A stretch of DNA of 64,000 nt from Ktedonobacter racemifer DSM 44963 (GTDB lineage Bacteria > Chloroflexota > Ktedonobacteria > Ktedonobacterales > Ktedonobacteraceae). A program made the translations under genes and the position numbers. Shown in pieces: positions 1 to 9,792 of this stretch (the first letter of the stretch is position 1; every line of letters begins with the position of its first letter). The notes under the pieces are model-generated. The model searched no databases, was not told where the DNA came from, and worked only from the letters and a program-made list of their open reading frames with translations. Location: contig NZ_ADVG01000001.1 of assembly GCF_000178855.1 (NCBI RefSeq), forward strand, positions 3,447,481 to 3,511,480, in the 5' to 3' direction.

Positions 1-237
1 TACCTGCAACCAGTCGCGCCAGAAATAGAGTAAGAGAGCGATGCTTGTTCCCAGGTGCAGCGCCGTAATCAATGGAACAAAACAACTATCACCACCACAT
101 GCCGTGTCGGTCGCCATATTGCCCCAGCCCAGTAGGCCCGGCACAAGAACTGTATGCCCCAGACTGCTAATCGGAAATAACTCAGTTACGCCTTGTAATA
201 GCGCCAGAACAATCGTCTGCCAGATTGTTATATTCAT
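1..237 (-). CDS. uppP: Undecaprenyl-diphosphatase (UppP/BacA), N-terminal part
   Basis: Only the first 79 codons are present; the gene runs off the left edge. UppP dephosphorylates undecaprenyl pyrophosphate to recycle the lipid carrier for cell-wall synthesis and is an integral membrane enzyme. The start MNITIWQTIVLALLQGVTEL is followed by FPISSLGH, matching the family signature (TEFLPISSTGH type) at the usual distance from the N terminus. A hydrophobic stretch LITALHLGTSIALLLYF then follows. The ATG at 237 is the only sensible start. Identification rests on the signature motif and topology; the C-terminal catalytic region is not visible. Confidence 0.85.
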   Translation of the reverse strand, partial: MNITIWQTIVLALLQGVTELFPISSLGHTVLVPGLLGWGNMATDTACGGDSCFVPLITALHLGTSIALLLYFWRDWLQV

Positions 238-286
238 AAATAACTATATCTCTCTCATTACTGTAACTAACTCAATGTATGTATGC

Positions 287-375
287 TTGGCGTGACGCCT
301 CGCGCCTGCGGCGCACGCCCAGGTAGGAGGTGTGATGTCCCTTGGCGGCCTGCGGCCGCCAAGGGACATCACACC
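287..375. repeat. Conserved GC-rich module plus perfect 22-bp palindrome
   Basis: Positions 287-325 carry the dispersed module GGCGTGACGCCTCGCGCCTG, continuing into GCGGCGC. A perfect inverted repeat follows: arms 329-350 and 354-375 with loop TGC. The same module recurs with different palindromes at 25.9, 30.2 and 63.5 kb. It lies between uppP and mltG (both minus strand) and could end mltG transcription, but there is no T-run. It is the only content of the 238-507 gap. Confidence 0.8.
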
Positions 376-507
376 ATCAACCCGAAATATGTCGCACACG
401 GGATCAACGAGTTGTAGGGTCCAAGCTGGCTTGGACTCCTCTCCCGGGAAAACGCGATAGGGCACGGGAAGAGGCCATGCTAGCATGGCCCCTACAATGC
501 GCGATGC

Positions 508-1638
508 TTAGCCGCCGTACTGGGACTCCAATTGCTGGAACTCTGCGTATGTCTTCGCAAAATGCGATTTGCCATCTTTATCCGCGATAAAGTAATAGTA
601 GTCGGTCTGTTTGGGATTGGCAACGGCCTTCATGCTGGCCAGGCCAGGGCTACAAATGGGCGTGGGAGGCAGGCCCGCCGTATTATAGGTATTGTACGGG
701 CTATTAGAGGCCGTATCTCCCCCGACCGTATTGAGCGGCAGCCAGTACTTCGTAGGCGTTTGATCACTATCACGCGCATACTGAACCGTGGGATCGGCCT
801 GCAACTTCCCATTGGTCTCATCATTAGGACGGTAGATGCGGTTCCAGTAAACGCTGCCTACATCCGCGCGATCAGAGGCATGACCCGTCTCACGCTCGAC
901 AACGGCGGCCAGGTTGACCATATCATACAGGCTCATCTTATGCTGTTGAGCCAGCGCCTCCAGGTTATTCTGTTTTACGACGTCGTTCATAGTTGTCAGC
1001 ATCAAGCCGATAGCGTCACCCGCATCAGATTTAAGGTCAACCTGGTAGCTGGCAGGAAAGAGGAAGCCCTCCATCCCTTTCCCGTTCGGAATCGATTTTA
1101 AGATGGGATACTTATCCCGCGCGGACATTTTGTACTTACCCTGCACATAGGCATCAAAGGCGTTGATATCTCTAGCATACTTCAGGAAGTCGTCCTTCTT
1201 AAAATTTGAGAGCGTGGGTTGCGATTGCGCATAGGCATTGGCGACCTGTTCGAGACGCCAGCCCTCAGGCACCACGACCGCAACAGCGTCCGGCTGGGCC
1301 CGCAAGAGTTGGTTGATAATCGAGTCCACCGTCATATCAGGTGTCAGCTTTTTATACACACCCGCCTGCAACTGATTATCCAGGCCACGCACACGCGCCC
1401 AGATACGAAAGACGAGCGCATTGCGAATCAAACCCTTGTTTTGCAGGTCGTTGGCGATTTCAGCCGTGCTCTCGCCCGGGCGAATTTCCAGGGCCACCGT
1501 TTTGTTATTCTTGGAGTCTGCCGGTTGAAAAACAGAGGTAAAAGTGTTCCAGGCCACGAGACTGACGACAAATATCACCACCGCAACCACCAGCACTGAG
1601 ATAAGACCAGCACGTGATTTCTTCGGTCGTTTTATCAT
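508..1638 (-). CDS. mltG: Endolytic murein transglycosylase MltG (YceG-like)
   Basis: 376 aa, close to the family norm. MltG cleaves nascent glycan strands and is thought to set their length. A short basic N terminus (MIKRPKKSR) precedes one membrane anchor at about residues 11-32, so the enzyme faces outward. The YceG region shows the catalytic-Glu segment AAVVERETGHASDRADVGSV, followed by NRI, then QADPTVQYA and the C-terminal AGLPPTPICSPGLASMKA and YYYFIADKDGKSHFA blocks typical of the family. Its ATG overlaps the ruvX stop (ATGA), so the two genes are translationally coupled, the common bacterial ruvX-mltG arrangement. Confidence 0.95.
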   Translation of the reverse strand: MIKRPKKSRAGLISVLVVAVVIFVVSLVAWNTFTSVFQPADSKNNKTVALEIRPGESTAEIANDLQNKGLIRNALVFRIWARVRGLDNQLQAGVYKKLTPDMTVDSIINQLLRAQPDAVAVVVPEGWRLEQVANAYAQSQPTLSNFKKDDFLKYARDINAFDAYVQGKYKMSARDKYPILKSIPNGKGMEGFLFPASYQVDLKSDAGDAIGLMLTTMNDVVKQNNLEALAQQHKMSLYDMVNLAAVVERETGHASDRADVGSVYWNRIYRPNDETNGKLQADPTVQYARDSDQTPTKYWLPLNTVGGDTASNSPYNTYNTAGLPPTPICSPGLASMKAVANPKQTDYYYFIADKDGKSHFAKTYAEFQQLESQYGG

Positions 1639-2117
1639 TCGTATTCCTCTTTTGTGCTACTCTTTTGTACATCCAGGTACTCCTGGAGAAACACGGCCGC
1701 CGCCAGGGCATCGATCTCGTGTCCTGGACGTCGACGTTTCCCCTGAGAGTGCTGGCGCCCTCCGGTATGCTTCGACTTTCTTCCCCCCTGCTGTGTGCGT
1801 AGGCGTTCGGCCTCTACCGTTGAGAGGCGCTCATCCCAGAAGGTAACCGGAACGGCGATATGGGCTTTTAAACGCTCTACAAAGGCCATGATCCGCTCGC
1901 CCTGGGCATGTATCTGACCATCCAGGCTTACCGGTAGTCCAATCACCAGGCCCTCTGCATCGGTCTCTGCGATCAACCGCTCAATCGCATCCCAGGTCTG
2001 CGCCTCATCCCGAGTAACATATATAGTGGTATACGGTGAAGCCAGAAAACCAGTTGCGTCACACGCTGCAACTCCTATTCTGGCTTCGCCTACGTCTAAT
2101 GCGAGTAATCTCCCCAT
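1635..2117 (-). CDS. ruvX: RuvX/YqgF-family Holliday junction resolvase-like protein
   Basis: About 160 aa. The RNase H-fold motifs are visible: ALDVGEARIGVA (first Asp) near the start, GLVIGLPVSLDG in the middle, and WDERLSTVEAE then HEIDALAAAVFLQEYL at the end. The family (YqgF/RuvX) is implicated in pre-16S rRNA processing and Holliday junction cleavage. The start chosen is the ATG at 2117, 8 nt after AAGGGG; another ATG two codons upstream abuts the Shine-Dalgarno and is less likely. A basic insertion of about 20 residues (GGRKSKHTGGRQHSQGKRRR) sits before the HEID motif, longer than in many homologues. It overlaps mltG by 4 bp. Confidence 0.93.
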   Translation of the reverse strand: MGRLLALDVGEARIGVAACDATGFLASPYTTIYVTRDEAQTWDAIERLIAETDAEGLVIGLPVSLDGQIHAQGERIMAFVERLKAHIAVPVTFWDERLSTVEAERLRTQQGGRKSKHTGGRQHSQGKRRRPGHEIDALAAAVFLQEYLDVQKSSTKEEYE

Positions 2118-2288
2118 GAACATCCCCTTCCCAAAAATTGTACGAACACTACCAGCCTACCAGACCCTCTTTATTGCATTCTAGCGAACCTGGCTTCGCT
2201 TTGTCTACTTTCACCCAAGATTTACCACCAGGAGGCTCGCAAAAGTCATCTCTTCACTTCTATCTCGTCTTGTAAACTCACCCGTGAC

Positions 2289-2516
2289 TCATCCCGAATC
2301 TTGGGATGAGTCATCGCGCACTACGATGATACTGAACCAGGTTCGCGATTTTGTAAACACGGTGCAGACGGGGCCAGGCCCGCGATAAGTTAGTTCCTGG
2401 TGGATGAGACGATAGTGCGAGAAGCTACTCTTGAGTTGGGTGCTGGCGGGCACGATGTACAAGTCTGGCTGATTGGCATCAATATGGAAATTTTGTGGCT
2501 GGTCGTAGCCTTTCAT
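2289..2516 (-). CDS. Small hypothetical protein
   Basis: 75 aa, not recognised. The sequence (QPQNFHIDANQPDLYIVPAS and then QLKSSFSHYRLIHQEL) looks like ordinary globular composition rather than an antisense shadow. No convincing Shine-Dalgarno precedes the ATG at 2516. It stands alone between ruvX and the divergent glycosyltransferase. It could be a spurious frame. Confidence 0.35.
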   Translation of the reverse strand: MKGYDQPQNFHIDANQPDLYIVPASTQLKSSFSHYRLIHQELTYRGPGPVCTVFTKSRTWFSIIVVRDDSSQDSG

Positions 2517-2631
2517 AGATAGTACTATTCAGGTATAGAAAGTGCCTTGTGTTGCTATTTTTAATCCCATACGTTTTTACACCAGATTATCTAATTTTGT
2601 ACCCTTTGCAAAAGAAGAGAGGCTCTATTTT

Positions 2632-3381
2632 ATGCGTTTATCAGTCATAGTACCCGTCTATAACGAAGAGAAGACTGTCTCTACCATCCTGGAGCTGCTC
2701 ACCAAAGCGCCGCTTGATCTTGAAATTATCGTAGTAGACGATGCCTCCACAGATCGCACCTGGAGTATTTTACAGGAGCTACGACAGCAAGAGCCGTATG
2801 ATAGATATATTTATGTACGTCATGAGCATAATCAGGGTAAGGGTGCTGGCTTGCGCACAGGGTTTGGCCTGGTCACTGGTGATATGGTAACCATTCAGGA
2901 TGCGGATATGGAATATGATCCGCTGGATCTTCCATCCCTGGTGCGCAAGTGGGAAGAGGGGTGTACCCAGGGTCTAAACAAAATTGCGGTGTATGGTTAT
3001 CGCGATTTCTCAGGGCAAAAGTTTACTACACGCTGGGGAAACCGCTTCCTTACAACAATCACTAACATCCTTTTTGGTAGCCACATTCACGATATGGAAA
3101 CCTGCTATAAGATGTTTCCTAAAGAAGCTGCGAAAGCACTGCCTATGGAAGGACGTCGCTTTGAGATTGAGCCAGAAATTACCTCCTGCCTTTTACAGGC
3201 TGGCTATACTATTCTCGAAGTGCCTATCAGCTATCATCCCCGCCAAGAAAAGAAGCTGGCCCCCTGGAAAGATGGCTGGCCTGCCCTGGCAATGTTGCTA
3301 CGTCGTCGTTTCAGCAAACCATTCCAGGTGCCTGCTCCGGCTATAGAGGAGCCAGAACCAATTGCCGCTCAAAAATCATAG
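2632..3381 (+). CDS. Family 2 glycosyltransferase (DPM1/polyprenyl-phosphate type)
   Basis: 249 aa from the ATG at 2632, preceded by AAAGAAGAGAGG at about 9 nt; the frame is open 30 codons further upstream but without a ribosome site. GT-A fold motifs: SVIVPVYNEEKTV at the start, IVVDDASTDRTW, and QDADMEYDPLDL holding the DxD-like metal site. It resembles dolichol/polyprenyl-phosphate sugar transferases, which load a sugar from an NDP-sugar onto a lipid carrier at the membrane. No membrane segment is present, so it is probably peripheral. A palindrome follows the stop. Substrate unknown. Confidence 0.88.
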   Translation: MRLSVIVPVYNEEKTVSTILELLTKAPLDLEIIVVDDASTDRTWSILQELRQQEPYDRYIYVRHEHNQGKGAGLRTGFGLVTGDMVTIQDADMEYDPLDLPSLVRKWEEGCTQGLNKIAVYGYRDFSGQKFTTRWGNRFLTTITNILFGSHIHDMETCYKMFPKEAAKALPMEGRRFEIEPEITSCLLQAGYTILEVPISYHPRQEKKLAPWKDGWPALAMLLRRRFSKPFQVPAPAIEEPEPIAAQKS

Positions 3382-3417
3382 TTAACATTACACTTTTAAA
3401 TCTATTATGGCGAGATG

Positions 3418-3549
3418 TGTCCTGGTAGTGGTGTGGCTGGTTGCTGACCGCAAGTCAGCAACCAGCCACACCACTACCAGGACAACTTTTTGGCGTGACG
3501 GCTCGTGCCTGCACCACACCTCCTACACAAATAATTTGCACATCGGGTT
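3418..3549. repeat. Perfect 31-bp palindrome with flanking dispersed module
   Basis: Arms 3418-3448 and 3454-3484 are perfectly complementary with loop CGCAA, followed by an ACTTTTT tract that could terminate the upstream glycosyltransferase. The following 3487-3511 carries a variant of the dispersed module (TGGCGTGACGGCTCGTGCCT), and 3536-3550 (TTTGCACATCGGGTTA) resembles the end of the element at 6.9 kb. A member of the palindrome-plus-module family. Confidence 0.8.
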
Positions 3550-3613
3550 ACCTTAAAAAAAGGAGGAGTAACCGGACTGGTTACTCCTCCCCACGGTATG
3601 ATACAGGTAACGT

Positions 3614-6600
3614 TTAGTTGCCGGTATAACCTATGACATCGTTGCCGCCGGGGATGCCATTGTACTTAAAGTACAGTGGGCGCTCTACGATGATAGTGCC
3701 GCTAAAGGCTTGCACCGTCATTGATACCGCGAAACCATCCGAGCCATTGACATTCACTGGATAGGCGGTGGCGATTGGAACAATGATACTATTCACATTA
3801 ATCGTTGTCCGACTTGTCGCTGGCAAGGTAATCTCCTTTGAAATCACGGTTTTATCCGCGAAGAAGGTAACCGCCACCACTTCGGACTTATTGTTCGGGT
3901 TTTGCAAGGTCAACCATTCGTTGAACGTGCCCCCCGTGTAGCCTTCCGAGAAGCTGTACACCGCGTGGCTCGACGGCCCGGCCTCACCCACGACATCAGT
4001 TATGCCGGGAATCGTACCATACTTGAAGTACATCATACGCTCCGCCACAATCGAGGCGGTCGAGGAGGTCACCTCTGCCGATACATCTCCTGTGGGAGTA
4101 CAGCCACAGCCGGACACCGGATGGCTATAGGCGTTATTCACGTCAAAGTACAGCTGGCTCTGCGCATTCACCGTCACTGGCACATTCTGCACCGTTCCGT
4201 TGGTATACTCCAGCTTGATAAGTGCCTGGGCAGAGCTGGTGGTGAAGTTGGCCAGCACCAGATATTGCTGGAAGCCCGTGCCCGTATGCCCTTCAGCAAA
4301 TAGCCAGTCACTGCCATTGCTGCCTCCCAGCGAGGTCGCCCCCACTGCCGAGCCGCTCCCGTGATCCAGCCACCCGCCCCCGGCACATTCTGCTTAACGT
4401 AGATGGGACGCTCCACCACAACGCCAGCATTCGAGCTCACTTTGATCGCAGCCTGCCCGCTAAAATTGGGGTTCGTTGTGCCACGATGTAGTGGGGGGTA
4501 CATCCACTGTGGCAGTACCCTTCACCTGCCCGTTGCTGTAGTAGGTTGCCGTGACATGGGCGGTAGTCGTCGAACTGGGGTTGAGAATCGTGATAAACTC
4601 GTGGACGTTCGCCGAGCTGCTCTGGGTAGTATCGCCCTGGGCAAAGTAGAACGTCATGTTGGTCTCGTTGGTCGCTCCCAGCACATCGGTGCCGCTGGGC
4701 ACAAGGCCCTGCCAGTTAAAGTACATCGGGCGTTCGGCCACCACCGGAACATCGGAGGTAACAATAACCGAGATCGCCTGCTGCGCTGCGCTGGTCGAGA
4801 TACCCAGGTCCGCATTGACGTTGACCGTGTAGCGACTGCTGGCCGCGATCGTGTGAGGCACCGTCCTGGCTGCCTGATTCTGAGGTACTGCACCTGTACG
4901 GTCGCATTTTGCGCGGACGAGTTAAGAATGGTCAGGTATTCCTGGAAGCTACCACCCACGCTGCCTTCGGCAAAGTACCATTTCGTGGCCGCCGGAGTGC
5001 TACGTGGGTTCTGGCTGACAGCCAGCTTCGCCAGATCCTGACCCAGGTTCCAGGCATTGAAGCTGCCCAGGCCCGTAGTCATGTCATAGTTGGGTGTGGC
5101 TGGATACTTGCCCGTGCTATCGATGGTATCATTGTTGCCAGTAGTGACATCATGGAAGTCATTGCTATACGAAGTGCCGTTGGCGGTCTGGTAGAGCAGG
5201 GGGTTGATAAAGCCCACATTGAAGCCACCATCGTGCAGCGACTTCTGATTGGTCAGCGCCATCATAGCAGCCCACAGTGGCGCTGACGCCGATGTACCAC
5301 CACCATACCACCAGGGATAGCTACCAGGACAAGATACTGCAACTGTGCAATAAACCAGATAACCGGAGTATTGCCAATCAGCATTCAGCGCTACATCTGG
5401 TACTTCACGATGACCATTGGAATAGGAATTGTTCACGCCGGGTCCTTGCTGCCAGGAGGGCTGAGACCAGATGCTGCTCAACCCGCCGCCAGTAGCGTCT
5501 TGGGGATCATTATGCCAAACAGTTTCAGAGGAGTAGTCGTTGTTAGCAGTCAACGTTAACGTTGTGCCGCCAACGCCTGTGACATAGGGTTGTGACGCAG
5601 GATCATTTACTGATATAGTGCCATAGTTAGGCGAACTGGGGTCACAGGCATTTATCCCAGCGTCTCCAGAGGCGGCGAAGATTGTTTGCCCTTGAGCAGC
5701 AGCCAGGATAAAAAGTCCATTTTCAAAATTGAGATCAGCATTACTGGCATCAACCTCGCATATACTCCAACTGGTGCTGATCACCGGGACAGCATCATTA
5801 TTGATGATCTGTGCCCACATGTCATTGCTCCCTTGTTCGGTATTGGGAGCTTCGTAGACATTCAGACCAGCGAGGTGAGGAGCCATGCCCAGGATAAGCT
5901 CCATATCCATCTCAACCTCGAAAGCACCGCGTGAAGGTCCGCTACCAGTGCCGCCATCAACAAGATGCTTGTTGATCGGCACACTGCCTCCGCCATAACA
6001 GCCTGTATAGGCTTTAATGTCCGATAAATTGTAATCATCGAATTCCACGAGGGCAATTGTTTGCCCTTCACCCTTGAAGCCTGCGCTATAGAAGCCATTA
6101 CAGTTATAGGCTGTAGCAACCTCCGAGGGCAGAAGCGGATGCTGAGCATTAAGACAGGTAACAGCATTACTGCTCTGCGTATTGGGAGTGCTCTGACCCG
6201 ATAGCGAATGTTTAGTAATAGGTGGATGAGTAAACGTTACCGCATTGTCCAGGCCAGAGACGTTCTGGATCAATCCCGCCAGGCTGGATGGCACCATAGG
6301 ATCGCTGACGGTCCCCTGTACGCCAACGACAAGATGCTGAGACATAGTTAGTGTGACATGAAAACCATAACTTTGTAGATAATCGATAATGCTTTGCTCA
6401 CTACTTGCCAGAGGCGCATATGCCGTGGCAACTTGAGACTTGGTCAGATAGTGATTCGCATTAAGTGACTTGGGGCGTTTCATGCTGTCGACATAGTTTT
6501 TCAGCGCGTCAGCATTGCGCAAGCGCAAGCCAACAGAGAGGGTAATGCGCTGGTTCGCATCTGTGGCCCTACCAGTGTACTGGTTTTCACCAGGTTCGGG

Positions 6601-6779
6601 ACAGTTCCATTGATAGGCACCAGAGTCGCAGCGCTGGCATTGCCAGCTTTGCCAGACAGGTACACACCAAGAACCGCACCAAGAACAAGACAGAGAAGCG
6701 GAATCCCAATGAGAGTGCGCTTGATCCATAAGCGCTTTTTCTCCGGCTGCTTCTCTTCACGTGGGGGTAGAGGAGACAT
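3614..6779 (-). pseudogene. S53 sedolisin/kumamolisin-type secreted peptidase, multiply frameshifted
   Basis: A protein of about 1050 aa is spread over three frames and needs four frame changes, near 6565, 4870, 4490 and 4350. The N terminus (frame of the ATG at 6779) has a basic start and one hydrophobic segment IGIPLLCLVLGAVLGVYLSG, a signal or anchor. Then come a pro-kumamolisin activation domain and the S53 core with the expected triad: EVEMD (Glu, Asp), ASGDAG (Asp) and GGTSASAP (Ser). The C-terminal third has repeats of the form YFAEG..GFQEYLTILN ... ERPMYF ... G-DV-G, ending in YTGN. S53 enzymes are acid-active serine carboxyl peptidases. Four indels in one gene, while its neighbours are intact, argue for decay; local assembly error is the alternative. 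Confidence 0.82.
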
Positions 6780-6814
6780 GAAGATTCACCTTTTCCTAAT
6801 TATTAGCTAACGCC

Positions 6815-6929
6815 ATGTGCAACTTATTTCTGGTAGGTGGTGCGTGCTGGTAGCCTGCGGCTGCCAGCACGCACCACCTACCCAGGCGAGCGCCACAGGT
6901 TCAAGCCGTCACGCCAAAAAGTTGCACAT
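6815..6929. repeat. MITE-like element: 11-bp terminal inverted repeats around a palindrome and module
   Basis: ATGTGCAACTT at 6815-6825 is the reverse complement of AAGTTGCACAT at 6919-6929. Inside are a 23-bp palindrome (6833-6855 and 6860-6882, one G/T mismatch) and the reversed dispersed module at 6883-6916. The palindrome core GGTGGTGCGTGCTGG is shared with the element at 25.9 kb. No coding capacity. Confidence 0.7.
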
Positions 6930-6964
6930 TGGGTTAACCACTAAATGACAGAAGATAGACAAAC

Positions 6965-7043
6965 AATGTGTGCATGTCTATACATACAAAAGGATGTGCA
7001 TATCTACATATATAAAAGGATGTGTATACCTGCATCTTATCTA
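6965..7043. repeat. Imperfect 26-28 bp tandem repeat, about 2.5 copies
   Basis: Successive units begin ATGTG and end ATAAAAGG or ACAAAAGG (6965-6992, 6993-7018, then a partial copy). AT-rich, inside the 6930-7425 gap upstream of the GT-C gene; I see no gene in that gap. Confidence 0.5.
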
Positions 7044-7425
7044 TAAGAAGCTAAGCTGCATTCGCAACTATCAATATTTAAGCCATACGTTTCTTATATC
7101 TCTTCCATCTCATAAACCGTCTCAAACAGTTTCAACACACATCGAGAAGTCTTTTTTTGTCACTTTCAATGCTGAAATTTGAGAGCAGACAAAGCACGAG
7201 CCAGAGTGACTTTTTTCTCACTTGTTTTCATCAGCAATACTGCGATGGTGACAGAGAAGAGCCTCTCTTGTTCTTCATCCCGATCCTGTTTTGTTATACT
7301 ATCGTGAAAGATGAACAGGACTTTTGGCCAATAGCAAGAGCGGAGCCTACTGAGAATCGTTTCCATAAGTGCCATTTAAAAATATTCACGAACATCTATA
7401 TAGAGACGGAGTTGTAAAGTAAGAA

Positions 7426-9636
7426 ATGACACAGCCATTCCTTATTCATAAGCGGGAAGTAGAAACCGACCGGCAGACGGCCCCGGTGAAGTTCAGCGAT
7501 ACAATTCGCCGCTTGCTCCTCAGTTGGGAAATATACCTGATCCTTTTTATTACCGCTTTTCTACGACTGTTCAATATCGATAAAGTTATCTTTAATGATG
7601 ATGAGGCGGGCGTCTTTCGCATGGCCCATGACGCTATAGCTAACGGTTGGTTGCCGCTCACCAGCAATAGAGCATCGCTTGGCAATCTCAATCCTCCATT
7701 TGTCATTTATCTCTTTATGCTACCTGCATCCTTGAGCGCCGATCCCCTCTGGGGGCAGGTAATGGTTGCGTTATTTAATACGGCTGCTGTTCTGCTGACC
7801 TATTTTTTTGTGCGTCGTTATTACGGGCGGCTTGCTGGCACGATAGCGGCGCTGCTCTACGCAACCTCCGTCTGGGCATGGACATACAGTCGCAATATCT
7901 GGCCACAGAATTTCCTGCCTTTCTTTATTATGCTTTTCATGTTTACGCTCTTTCGCGGCGTCGTTGAGCGGCGCAAGGGGTGGTTCTTCTGGGCAATCGT
8001 GCTGATCGGTATACTATATCAATTTCATGGAAGCACGCTTTATCTCCTCGCCCCCCTGACCGCGGCTGTGCTCTTTGCCTTCAAGACCATCCGCTGGCGC
8101 GATATCGGATTAGCCGCCATAGTTCTGCTCCTGCTTTTTGCGCCTTACATTGTCTGGGAATACCATACTAACTTTGCTGACGTAACCATGATCCTCCACG
8201 CAACAACGGGGCAGCAGGCTACTATCGATACAGAAGCGCTCCGTTTCTATTTGTCCTTTATCCGGCCAATGCTCGCTAATCCCTACCTGGATCCCATAGC
8301 CCGCATTCGCGACAATCATCTCCTTCTACCCAACGCACAGTCAATTCTAGCAACTACACCGCTCCGTCATCTGTATCTGTTTCTGCGAGCAGAGTTCTAT
8401 GTAGCAATTCTGCTGCTCCTGGGCGGCTTGCTTATCGCGGCCATGCAGATTCTGTCTTTCCGACGTTCCGCACCAGAGGCAGAGCCCAAAAAAGGGATTC
8501 TTGCCCGCTGGTGGAGCGAATTTTGGGCCTCACCCTACAAGCAAGGACTGGTTCTGCTTCTCCTCTGGCAAGTCGCGCCTCTCTTGTTCCTGACACGGCA
8601 TTCGATCGTATTATTTGCGCATTACTTTATCTTCTTTGTGCCAGGACAATTTATTTTCATGGCTCTGTGCACCACGCAAATCATTGCGTTTGTGCAAAAA
8701 TACCGGCCTGGATGGGGTCGGCTTGCCCGTTATGGGATGGGCGCCCTTGCGGCTCTGGTGATTCTGGCGCAATTGATTGGCAGTAGTAGCACTCTCTTTG
8801 ATCTCACTATGGGAAACTTTAACGATCACTCGGTCTTCCCGCCATATAATGATCTTCACTCGGAGCAAAATGCTCTTCAAGAAGCAGATCGAGTGGCGCA
8901 ACAGCGACACATCAACCGTATCTATGTTACGACGATTAAATTCCATACAGCACAAGCACTGGAGGACCTCTCTGGTCAGGTAAAAACTCCTGTTGCATTG
9001 ATCAATATAGATGATTGTTTTATGCTTCCTTCCCCCGAAGCCGGGCCGGTTGTTTTTCTTGTCACGCCTAATGACTGGGTGACGAATACCATACTTAACC
9101 AGTACACGAACGCGACGCTGGTTAGCACGCCTCCACATCTGGGAGGAGATCCCTATGACATTTATGTCCTTACAACGAAGCCAGCGCCTGCTCCGGTTCC
9201 TCATGCGTTCACACAAGGATTGCAACTCATCTCCCCCACGGCGCAGTTGCTGCAAAATTCTACAGCTGGTCGGCAATTGCTGACAACACGGTGGAGCATC
9301 CCAAGCACAAATAAGCCCGCGCCACGTACCCATTATGGTTTCAATTTCCGTACACATGCCAATGAAGTCTACACAACAGACGACAATATAAATTGCCTAC
9401 CGACAGCTACCTGGGCAGGCGATCAGTTATTTGTGTTCCATAAGTCGCAGCAAGGAAACCCATTTCCCTCGCAGATTTCTCTCCAGGTATCCACCTACCT
9501 ATCGCAACCGCAGGCGCTCTCTGCTGGCCCACTGACGATGTTCACATATTATGAAGTGGAGAATTCCTTGCAAACACTGCTTACAGCTGATGGAAAAAAT
9601 AGCATTACTCTTCCAACAACAAATGCTAGTAATTGA
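7426..9636 (+). CDS. Membrane GT-C glycosyltransferase (ArnT/PMT, GT39-like)
   Basis: 736 aa. After a short polar N terminus come about ten hydrophobic segments within residues 25-460, then a large soluble C-terminal domain of about 270 aa. The first extracytoplasmic loop has NDDEAGVF, the acidic pair expected in GT-C enzymes using lipid-phosphate sugars, and RNIWPQNFLPFF is typical of ArnT/PMT-like proteins. It probably transfers a sugar from a polyprenyl phosphate outside the membrane; the soluble GT2 enzyme at 2.6 kb could supply such a donor (inference). The start at 7426 has only a weak ribosome site. Acceptor unknown. Confidence 0.82.
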   Translation: MTQPFLIHKREVETDRQTAPVKFSDTIRRLLLSWEIYLILFITAFLRLFNIDKVIFNDDEAGVFRMAHDAIANGWLPLTSNRASLGNLNPPFVIYLFMLPASLSADPLWGQVMVALFNTAAVLLTYFFVRRYYGRLAGTIAALLYATSVWAWTYSRNIWPQNFLPFFIMLFMFTLFRGVVERRKGWFFWAIVLIGILYQFHGSTLYLLAPLTAAVLFAFKTIRWRDIGLAAIVLLLLFAPYIVWEYHTNFADVTMILHATTGQQATIDTEALRFYLSFIRPMLANPYLDPIARIRDNHLLLPNAQSILATTPLRHLYLFLRAEFYVAILLLLGGLLIAAMQILSFRRSAPEAEPKKGILARWWSEFWASPYKQGLVLLLLWQVAPLLFLTRHSIVLFAHYFIFFVPGQFIFMALCTTQIIAFVQKYRPGWGRLARYGMGALAALVILAQLIGSSSTLFDLTMGNFNDHSVFPPYNDLHSEQNALQEADRVAQQRHINRIYVTTIKFHTAQALEDLSGQVKTPVALINIDDCFMLPSPEAGPVVFLVTPNDWVTNTILNQYTNATLVSTPPHLGGDPYDIYVLTTKPAPAPVPHAFTQGLQLISPTAQLLQNSTAGRQLLTTRWSIPSTNKPAPRTHYGFNFRTHANEVYTTDDNINCLPTATWAGDQLFVFHKSQQGNPFPSQISLQVSTYLSQPQALSAGPLTMFTYYEVENSLQTLLTADGKNSITLPTTNASN

Positions 9637-9731
9637 TTGTCTGTGACTATTCAGGACCCCTTCGCGCGCCTGCGGCGCGAAGCCAGGATCGCAGACACTG
9701 AGAGCGCAGGCGCGAGGGTGACATCAAAAAC

Positions 9732-9757
9732 GCCGGGCCAGTTTCGGCTGGCCCGGC
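9732..9757 (-). terminator. Rho-independent terminator of the baseplate-J-like gene
   Basis: A 10-bp stem GCCGGGCCAG/CTGGCCCGGC with a 6-nt loop, followed on the minus strand by GTTTTTGATGT. It lies 36 bp beyond the stop of the minus-strand gene. A small hairpin (TTCGCGC/GCGCGAA) related to the dispersed module sits next to it at 9660-9680. Confidence 0.8.
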
Positions 9758-9792
9758 AGGGATGGGAGAGTCATTCGCTTCAGGTAAGTTGC

